A program made the translations under genes and the position numbers. Shown here piece after piece: positions 59,258 to 64,000 of a DNA stretch of 64,000 nt (within the stretch, counting starts at the first letter, position 1; the number at the start of each line of letters is the position of its first letter). The notes below the pieces were generated by a model. The model was not told the DNA's origin and did not search any database. It saw nothing but the letters and a program-made list of their open reading frames with translations. Source of the stretch: JBBQWZ01 sp038210135 (lineage in GTDB: Bacteria; Acidobacteriota; Terriglobia; Bryobacterales; Bryobacteraceae); the NCBI GenBank assembly GCA_038210135.1, contig JBBQWZ010000011.1, forward strand, positions 1-64,000, written 5' to 3'.

Positions 59258-59917
59258 ATGTCAATTCGCATCAACGACGAAGCACCGAATTTTACCGCCG
59301 AGACAACTCAAGGCCCCATCGATTTTCATAACTGGATCGGCGACGGCTGGGCCGTGCTGTTTTCGCACCCCAAGGACTTTACCCCGGTCTGCACCACCGA
59401 GCTGGGCTATATGGCTGGCCTTGAACCGGAATTCGCCAAGCGCAACTGCAAGATCATCGGCCTCAGCGTGGATCCCGTCACCAACCACGGCAAGTGGGCC
59501 GCCGATATCGAGGAAACCCAGGGCCATAAGGTCAACTTCCCGATGATCGGCGATCCCGAATTGAAGGTCGCGAAAGCCTACGACATGCTCCCCGCCGACG
59601 CCGGCGAAAGCTGCGAAGGCCGTACCGCCGCCAACAACGCCACCGTCCGTACCGTGTTCGTCGTCGGACCCGATAAGAAGATCAAGCTCACCCTCAGCTA
59701 TCCCATGAGCACCGGCCGCAATTTCGACGAAGTCCTGCGCGTACTCGACTCTATCCAACTCACCGCGAAACACACCGTCGCCACACCCGTGAACTGGAAA
59801 CCCGGCGACGACGTCATCATCCCGACCTCCGTTTCGGACGAAGACGCAAAGAAGAAATACCCCGCCGGCTTCAAAACACTCAAGCCGTATCTAAGGACCG
59901 TCGCCCAACCCAAATAG
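59258..59917 (+). CDS. 1-Cys peroxiredoxin (Prx6 type)
   Basis: 219 residues from ATG 59258, preceded by GAGGAAGAAGAG. The catalytic Cys45 is in HPKDFTPVCTTELGYM, and the Prx6 extras are present: GLSVDPVTNHGKWAADI, YPMSTGRNFDEVLRVLDSI, and a C-terminal arm ending near YLRTVAQPK. It reduces hydrogen peroxide and lipid peroxides in the cytoplasm with one active Cys. With katG it gives two peroxide-removal routes in this window. Confidence 0.95.
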   Translation: MSIRINDEAPNFTAETTQGPIDFHNWIGDGWAVLFSHPKDFTPVCTTELGYMAGLEPEFAKRNCKIIGLSVDPVTNHGKWAADIEETQGHKVNFPMIGDPELKVAKAYDMLPADAGESCEGRTAANNATVRTVFVVGPDKKIKLTLSYPMSTGRNFDEVLRVLDSIQLTAKHTVATPVNWKPGDDVIIPTSVSDEDAKKKYPAGFKTLKPYLRTVAQPK

Positions 59918-59940
59918 CGCTCCGAGTCTCTCCGAAACGC

Positions 59941-59979
59941 AAAAGGCCGTCCCGGGTCCAATCCCAGGGCGGCCTTTTT
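59941..59979 (+). terminator. Rho-independent terminator after the peroxiredoxin
   Basis: AAAAGGCCG (59941-59949) pairs with CGGCCTTTTT (59970-59979), with a further CCC/GGG pairing inside the loop. The T-run follows directly. It lies 24 bases after the peroxiredoxin stop. Confidence 0.85.
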
Positions 59980-60081
59980 CGTTACGACCTGAGTTTCCAG
60001 CAGGCATCTAAGGGTTAAACCTAATAGACCCGATAAGTGGGATGGAGTACATTGGCGCTTAGAGCCACTTCACAGAAATAC

Positions 60082-60888
60082 ATGTCTGCCAGTCCAATAT
60101 TCGCGCAACAGCGCCGCGCCGCAACGGCGAAAAACTTGTTCGCCATCCTCGCGATGCTGACCGCCGCATTTCTCCTGCCCGCCTCTGCCCCCGCTGCCAC
60201 CTTGTACCTGAACGTACAGGTCTTTGGTCTCTGCGACGACGCCGGAGCCAATTGCGCGTCCACCGGTCCGGGCGGCGACCCCTTTTTCGGACTCGAAACC
60301 AGCAAAATCTGGGCCCAAGCGGACATCAACGTGTCATTCACCTTCGTGCAATCGATCAACAGCACCCTGTTCAGCAACATCGACGATGGCTCCGCGAATC
60401 ATACTTTCGACCAGTTGGCAGCCACCTACGGCGCCATGGGACCGAGCAGCACAATTGTAGACTTGTTTCTGGTTCACACTGTCGTTGGCGCGTTCGGAGA
60501 GGGTTACTTGGGCTTCGGCGGCTTCGTCATCGGCATCGACTCCGTCCTCGCCTTCAGCGCCAGCGGCCGTCTCGACACCATCGCCCACGAACTCGGCCAC
60601 AACCTCGGACTCGTCCCCGTATCCCTCGGTGGCGACCCCGGCGGTCACTCCACCAACCCAAATGAATTATTGGCGTCCGGCGGTATTCGACACATCCCCA
60701 GTTCGCTCGCCGACATCGCCCCTGACGGCCTGATGTACGATCTGCTCCCTCTGAACCAAATCAACTTCGCGCGCCAAAGCACGCTGCTTACCGACACCGC
60801 CGTGCCGGAACCGCTCAGCGTCGTCCTGGTCGGCTCCGGTCTCCTGGCCTTCGGCATTCTTCGCCGCCGCTCGGCCCGTAACGCCTAA
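60082..60888 (+). CDS. PEP-CTERM protein with zincin-like HELGHNLG motif
   Basis: 268 residues from ATG 60082 (an ATG at 60037 adds 15). A long signal region with a helix near 20-36 leads the chain. The C terminus is a PEP-CTERM sorting signal: VPEPLSVVLVGSGLLAFG followed by RRR. Near residue 167 the protein has HELGHNLGL, the HExxHxxG part of metzincin-type zinc proteases; the usual third His/Asp three residues on is Pro. It may be a surface protease with a different third ligand, perhaps the later GGH. Confidence 0.85.
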   Translation: MSASPIFAQQRRAATAKNLFAILAMLTAAFLLPASAPAATLYLNVQVFGLCDDAGANCASTGPGGDPFFGLETSKIWAQADINVSFTFVQSINSTLFSNIDDGSANHTFDQLAATYGAMGPSSTIVDLFLVHTVVGAFGEGYLGFGGFVIGIDSVLAFSASGRLDTIAHELGHNLGLVPVSLGGDPGGHSTNPNELLASGGIRHIPSSLADIAPDGLMYDLLPLNQINFARQSTLLTDTAVPEPLSVVLVGSGLLAFGILRRRSARNA

Positions 60889-62366
60889 TTCCCGCCGCCC
60901 GCTTCCGCTTTATGCTGCTTCGCAAAGAAGTCCAGCATCGCCCCCATCCGCGGAGCTACTACATCGTTATGGCTGCCGCCCGGAACCTCTACGTATTCGA
61001 TCGTCGCGCCCGCCTTCTTTCCCGCCTCAACCATCGACCGTGACGACCCCACCGCCACCGTCTTATCGTTATCCCCGTGGACCACATACTGCGGAATGTG
61101 CTTGATCTTCACCATGCCCCCCGGCTGCCCGCCGCCCGCAAACGGACCCAGCGCCGCGAATACCTCCGGATGATTCATCGCGATGCTCCACGTGCCGAAT
61201 CCGCCCATCGAATGCCCCATCAGGTAAACGCGGCTCGAATCCACCTTGTAATCGCGCCGGACTTCCGCCAACACATCCATCACGTCTTTTTCCGCCGTCC
61301 CGCGATACATCGACGCGATCGTCCGGCCCTTCGGACACGCCACCAGGAACCCCAGCCGCGCCGCTTCGCGCTTCAGATTCTGCGCGTAATTGTCGAACAT
61401 CGAATCCTCGTCGCCGCCCATTCCATGCAGCGCAATCACCAGCGGAGTCGCCTTCGTGCCGTCATACTCCTTCGGCACAAACATCCGGTACGGCTGCAGC
61501 GTCTTGTCCACATCCGACCGGTACGCGCGCCGGAAATCGCCCTTCATGCTCGCCAGCGGATCCACACCTCCGTCGAGCGCGTCAATCATCGCCGTCGCCG
61601 TCGCGATCTCTTTCCGGAAATCATATCGGTGCGCATTCGCCGCTCCCGAATCCACCCGGTCGTACAACGTCACAACATATTCCGCCGACACAAAGGCCGC
61701 CGTATCCTGGCCCTTCGCTCCCGCCAGCCGCGTCCGCAATCCAGCGATCGCCGCGCCCAGCGATTCGACGTGTACCGGAATCGACTTCGTGAACGTCGCC
61801 TTCGCCTTCGGATCCGCTTCGCCGCCGACCGGAGCCAGCCGGACCTCAAGCACATCGTTGCCCTCCAGCTCCACCGGCATCGTCGCGGCGATCGTCTGCG
61901 GCAAAGCCGCGGCATCGATCTTTTCGATCCTCGTCAGAATCTTTTCCGCGCCCCCGCCCTTCGCCGGCCGCAAAACCAGCACCGCCGTCAGCGATTGCTC
62001 CGCCGGAATCGTCGTCGCATACAACGTCGTCAGTTTCACCACCACCGGTTTGCCAGGCTGCGCCAACGCGTGGTCCACCTTCGCCTGCATCGACGCCGCT
62101 AATTGATACGTCCCCGTCCAGGAAACGCCATTCATCAGCGCCAGTCCTTGATGGAAGTTCCGCATCGCCTCGCCAAACTTGCCCGCTAGACCCAGCTGCA
62201 TCGCCTGCGCGCCCAGCCGGTCCGCTTCCTTGCGCTGCTCCTCCGTTAATTGCGTGTTCGACGCCTTCTGCGTGTTGTACAAAACCGAAGTGAAAAGGAC
62301 CGTTTCGCTGTCCTGCGAAAACGCAGGAACCGAAAAGGCGAGCAAGAGCAAAACGGATATTCGCAT
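60885..62366 (-). CDS. Secreted prolyl oligopeptidase/esterase-like hydrolase
   Basis: 493 residues from MRISVLLLLAFSVPAFS, a signal peptide. A helical/beta N-terminal region of about 250 residues is followed by an alpha/beta hydrolase of the carboxylesterase/PHB-depolymerase type: ALHGMGGDED (oxyanion loop), YLMGHSMGGFGTW (nucleophile Ser), HGDNDKTVAVGSS (Asp), and GGSHNDVVAP (His). It probably cleaves esters or short peptides outside the cytoplasm. Its stop overlaps the PEP-CTERM gene stop by four bases. Confidence 0.85.
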   Translation of the reverse strand: MRISVLLLLAFSVPAFSQDSETVLFTSVLYNTQKASNTQLTEEQRKEADRLGAQAMQLGLAGKFGEAMRNFHQGLALMNGVSWTGTYQLAASMQAKVDHALAQPGKPVVVKLTTLYATTIPAEQSLTAVLVLRPAKGGGAEKILTRIEKIDAAALPQTIAATMPVELEGNDVLEVRLAPVGGEADPKAKATFTKSIPVHVESLGAAIAGLRTRLAGAKGQDTAAFVSAEYVVTLYDRVDSGAANAHRYDFRKEIATATAMIDALDGGVDPLASMKGDFRRAYRSDVDKTLQPYRMFVPKEYDGTKATPLVIALHGMGGDEDSMFDNYAQNLKREAARLGFLVACPKGRTIASMYRGTAEKDVMDVLAEVRRDYKVDSSRVYLMGHSMGGFGTWSIAMNHPEVFAALGPFAGGGQPGGMVKIKHIPQYVVHGDNDKTVAVGSSRSMVEAGKKAGATIEYVEVPGGSHNDVVAPRMGAMLDFFAKQHKAEAGGGN

Positions 62367-62468
62367 GCTGGCTATCCTAGCGGGTCCCAGCCATTTCGGC
62401 AATCCGCCGTCGAGTATCCAACGTCGAGCCCGCCACAAGCAAAAAAGAAGACGCGCACGTAATCCGCT

Positions 62469-62496
62469 TGAACCCCGAACGTCAGTGACGGGACTC
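62469..62496 (+). repeat. Short-form GTCA hairpin, cluster copy 1
   Basis: 62473-62492 reads CCCC-GAAC-GTCA-GTGA-CGGG inside TTGAACCCC...GGGACTCC. The inner stem keeps A-T and C-G pairs beside tandem G-A mismatches; one outer pair is C-C. Confidence 0.75.
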
Positions 62497-62562
62497 CAGT
62501 AAACCGCCCCGCGCTCAAGGCGCGACCGGCTCGCGCTTCCAACGCACCCACCCCACGCAGAT

Positions 62563-62590
62563 TGAACCCGGAGCGTAAGCGACGGGACCC
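62563..62590 (+). repeat. Short-form GTAA hairpin, cluster copy 2
   Basis: 62567-62586 reads CCCG-GAGC-GTAA-GCGA-CGGG. All four outer pairs and the two loop-closing pairs form, with tandem G-A/A-G mismatches between them. Against the CCCC/GGGG copies, the fourth outer pair has changed from C-G to G-C. Confidence 0.8.
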
Positions 62591-62672
62591 GCAATTTCAC
62601 ACACGCTCGTCAGGTCGCGCTCACCAATCTGGTTGCATCCACTACAAAAAACCAAGAAACAGCTCTCTAGCA

Positions 62673-62702
62673 CCGAACCGCGACCGTAACCGAGCGGACT
62701 CG
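62673..62702 (+). repeat. Short-form GTAA hairpin, cluster copy 3
   Basis: 62678-62697 reads CCGC-GACC-GTAA-CCGA-GCGG. The outer four pairs and the tandem G-A are kept; the two loop-closing pairs are lost because CC replaces GG. Flanks ACCGAA and GGACTCG are typical of the family. Confidence 0.75.
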
Positions 62703-62777
62703 TTTTCAAGCAGTCCTGTGAAATGACCGGACGTTAACAAAAGCGACGCAATCCGCGCCGTGCATCCAGCCCCTCGT

Positions 62778-62829
62778 ATCCGAGCCGCGACCAAAGTGCT
62801 CCGAAGGGGCACGTCGGAAGCGGACACTC
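62778..62829 (+). repeat. Long-form repeat, variant with GACC/GGAA, copy K
   Basis: ATCCGAG, CCGC (62785-62788), seven bases GACCAAA, a 7-bp apical stem GTGCTCC/GGGGCAC (one G-T) around GAA, seven bases GTCGGAA, and GCGG (62820-62823), then ACA. Layout is 4-7-7-3-7-7-4, identical in lengths to copies A and B although the apical stem sequence is unrelated. Confidence 0.85.
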
Positions 62830-62839
62830 CCCACAAACG

Positions 62840-62871
62840 CAAAAAAGGCGGACCCGGTTAGGGTCCGCCTC
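62840..62871 (-). terminator. Rho-independent terminator of rpsU
   Basis: On the minus strand AGGCGGACCC pairs with GGGTCCGCCT (10 bp, 5-base loop) followed by a run of six T. On the plus strand these are the A-run at 62841-62846 and arms 62846-62855 and 62861-62870. It lies 26 bases after the rpsU stop. Confidence 0.9.
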
Positions 62872-62896
62872 TTCATAACCAACTTCAAAAATCGAT

Positions 62897-63094
62897 CTAT
62901 TCCGGATCGGTACGGCGCTTCTTGCGGTTCCGTTTCCGGGCAAGGGCTTCTTTGGTGCGACGCTTCTCGCCTGGCTTCAGGTAAAAGGAATGACGCTTGA
63001 TTTCTTTAATAATGTCTTCCTGTTGGACCTTCCGCTTGAACCGGCGAAGCGCGCTTTCCAGGGTTTCTCCGTCCTGGATATGGACTTCAGCCAA
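62897..63094 (-). CDS. rpsU: 30S ribosomal protein S21
   Basis: A 65-residue very basic protein (MAEVHIQDGETLESALRR, then RRTKEALARKRNRKKRR) matching bS21, which helps base pairing between mRNA and the 16S 3' end. The length is normal. It is followed by a strong terminator and preceded, 40 bases upstream on the same strand, by the DUF362 gene. Confidence 0.95.
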   Translation of the reverse strand: MAEVHIQDGETLESALRRFKRKVQQEDIIKEIKRHSFYLKPGEKRRTKEALARKRNRKKRRTDPE

Positions 63095-63134
63095 AAAATA
63101 TCACCCCGCTTTCAACTTCCTCAGTGTAGCAGAG

Positions 63135-64000
63135 CTAGGCTTCGAGCCGCAGATACCCGAAATGATCAATCACCCTGAAATCCGTACGCACCGAAGCGAT
63201 CCTCTCGCCCCGCTGCTCAATCCGCTCCGGCTCGATGTTCCCTAGCGGACCAGCGAGCTGCAAATACTCAACCTGCTGCGGGTTCAGACCCATGATCCGG
63301 CAGCACGTCGCGTCCACCGCCAATAAATCCGACCCCATCACCAGCACGCCCGCCGGCTTCGGAGTTCCCTGGATCGGCCCGTTGCCTTCCATCCCCACAA
63401 TGCCGTCTACAATCGCAAAGCTCCGGCGTCCAAAAATCCGGTTCAACCCGACAATGGAAGCCGGAATCCCTATATGGTGTAGGTGGTTTTTCGGCCATCC
63501 ATAAATGCTGCCCGGGACCACGCCGAAGAAATTCTTCATCGATAACGTGGCGCCCGCCCAATGGTGCGTCTTCATCTTCGCGAGCGAAACCACTAGATCC
63601 GCCCGCAGCGCCGTATTGGGCAGATAGATTTCGCCCAGCTCGGCCGTGCCTTCGATCGGCGTCACATCGTCCCGGTTCAAATCTGTAAAAATCTGGTCGA
63701 ACTTCGAAATCTCGCCGCGATATCTCGCCAATTCCGCCAGGTCGTACGTATCCCGCCGATGCCCCGGACCTTCGCCGATCCGGACCTCGCTCGCCCCCAG
63801 TTGCCGAAACACCTCGTAAGCCGCCGCGACCACCGAAACATCCGTGTTGATACAGGTGTTCTTGTCGAATTCAACCATGTTCGGCTTCAGCAGCACTTTC
63901 TTGCCGCGCACGTCCAACCCACAGGTCTTCACGCCTTCAAGGATCCGCTGTGCCAGCTCCGCCGAGTAGCCGGGAGCCTTTACGATCGCCACCGAAGAAA
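63135..64000 (-). CDS. DUF362 domain protein (5' end beyond window)
   Basis: The visible frame is open from the right edge to the stop at 63135. A GTG at 63992 could start it, but codons before it (Ser-Ser-Val-Ala-Ile-Val-Lys) fit the family, so the true start probably lies outside. The DUF362 pattern is clear: KVLLKPNMVEF near the N terminus, VRIGEGPGHRRDT, VVSLAKMKTHHWAGATLSMK and NFFGVVPG. No ferredoxin Cys motif is seen. The family's function is unsettled. Confidence 0.85.
   Translation of the reverse strand, partial: SSVAIVKAPGYSAELAQRILEGVKTCGLDVRGKKVLLKPNMVEFDKNTCINTDVSVVAAAYEVFRQLGASEVRIGEGPGHRRDTYDLAELARYRGEISKFDQIFTDLNRDDVTPIEGTAELGEIYLPNTALRADLVVSLAKMKTHHWAGATLSMKNFFGVVPGSIYGWPKNHLHHIGIPASIVGLNRIFGRRSFAIVDGIVGMEGNGPIQGTPKPAGVLVMGSDLLAVDATCCRIMGLNPQQVEYLQLAGPLGNIEPERIEQRGERIASVRTDFRVIDHFGYLRLEA

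Larger units (their letters stand above)
62367..62896. other. 530-base intergenic region rich in hairpin repeats
   Basis: No gene is convincing here. It holds three short-form hairpins (62473-62492, 62567-62586, 62678-62697), one long-form repeat (62778-62826) and the rpsU terminator. It lies between the start of the minus-strand esterase gene and the end of rpsU, and is the densest cluster of the repeat superfamily in the window. Confidence 0.75.

Noticed and set aside
62515..62888. Short minus-strand ORFs between rpsU and the esterase gene
   Set aside because: They lie on the hairpin repeats and the rpsU terminator and have no ribosome-binding sites or family resemblance.

Overview
The window looks like chromosomal DNA of an acidobacterium of the Solibacter/Bryobacter type. 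This is an inference. It rests on high GC, a PEP-CTERM exosortase substrate, the remnant of an acidobacterial-type MacB-like permease, a winged-helix/TPR regulator of a kind abundant in that group, a cytochrome c fused to a copper monooxygenase-like fold, and many secreted beta-propeller, esterase and peptidase genes. Nothing indicates a plasmid, phage or integrated island. The accessory content is toxin-antitoxin modules, decayed genes and a dense set of small dispersed hairpin repeats.

Layout. 1-2034 is the end of tuf, then rpmG, tRNA-Trp, secE, nusG and rplK, closed by a terminator; rplA does not follow. 2060-12450 holds a rhomboid protease, an ArsR-like regulator, a beta-propeller protein, a subclass B3 metallo-beta-lactamase coupled to a methyltransferase, SthA transhydrogenase with a ROK kinase, an esterase, a PQQ-type propeller with EF-hands, and a FitAB/VapBC module. 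12450-29300 has a cytochrome/monooxygenase-like protein, a lipoprotein, a Na+ symporter, phosphomannomutase, MPG glycosylase, two tandem paralogues of unknown function, thpR-plsY-gpsA, an ECF sigma/anti-sigma/DUF3106 cassette, and membrane glycosyltransferases. 29300-35950 has katG with an OxyR-like operator, a hicB/broken hicA pair, a yefM/yoeB pair whose toxin carries an in-frame stop, an S9 peptidase and a NarL-type regulator. 35950-48700 has a thioesterase/quinone oxidoreductase pair, a class II aldolase, an slt-amidase cell-wall pair, mobA, an orphan MlaF-like ATPase, an SH3 lipoprotein, and zinc-ribbon ORF-valS-nadC-birA. 48700-64000 has a Tat-exported sulfite oxidase-like enzyme with cytochrome c tail, a PEGA Ser/Thr kinase, ispG, a frameshifted regulator, an MFS transporter, a pseudouridine synthase, a Kbp-like LysM protein, tRNA-Ser, a 1-Cys peroxiredoxin, a PEP-CTERM zincin-like protein, an esterase, rpsU and a DUF362 protein.

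Connections. mobA (molybdenum cofactor) can serve the sulfite oxidase-like enzyme. katG and the peroxiredoxin are peroxide defence. slt and the amidase are adjacent in one operon. plsY and gpsA are consecutive steps of phospholipid synthesis.

The most unusual content is intergenic. One superfamily of structured repeats shares the outer stem CCGC/GCGG or CCCC/GGGG. The short form is 20 nt with a strict 4-4-4-4-4 layout, a GTAA or GTCA loop, and either tandem G-A mismatches or Watson-Crick pairs in the inner stem. The long form has a 4-7-7-3-7-7-4 layout with an apical stem that varies in sequence but keeps its size. A separate hairpin family (CATAGGYC / GRCCTGTG) forms two short arrays that each begin on the base directly after a stop codon, with compensatory changes between arrays. 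Most elements lie at gene 3' ends.
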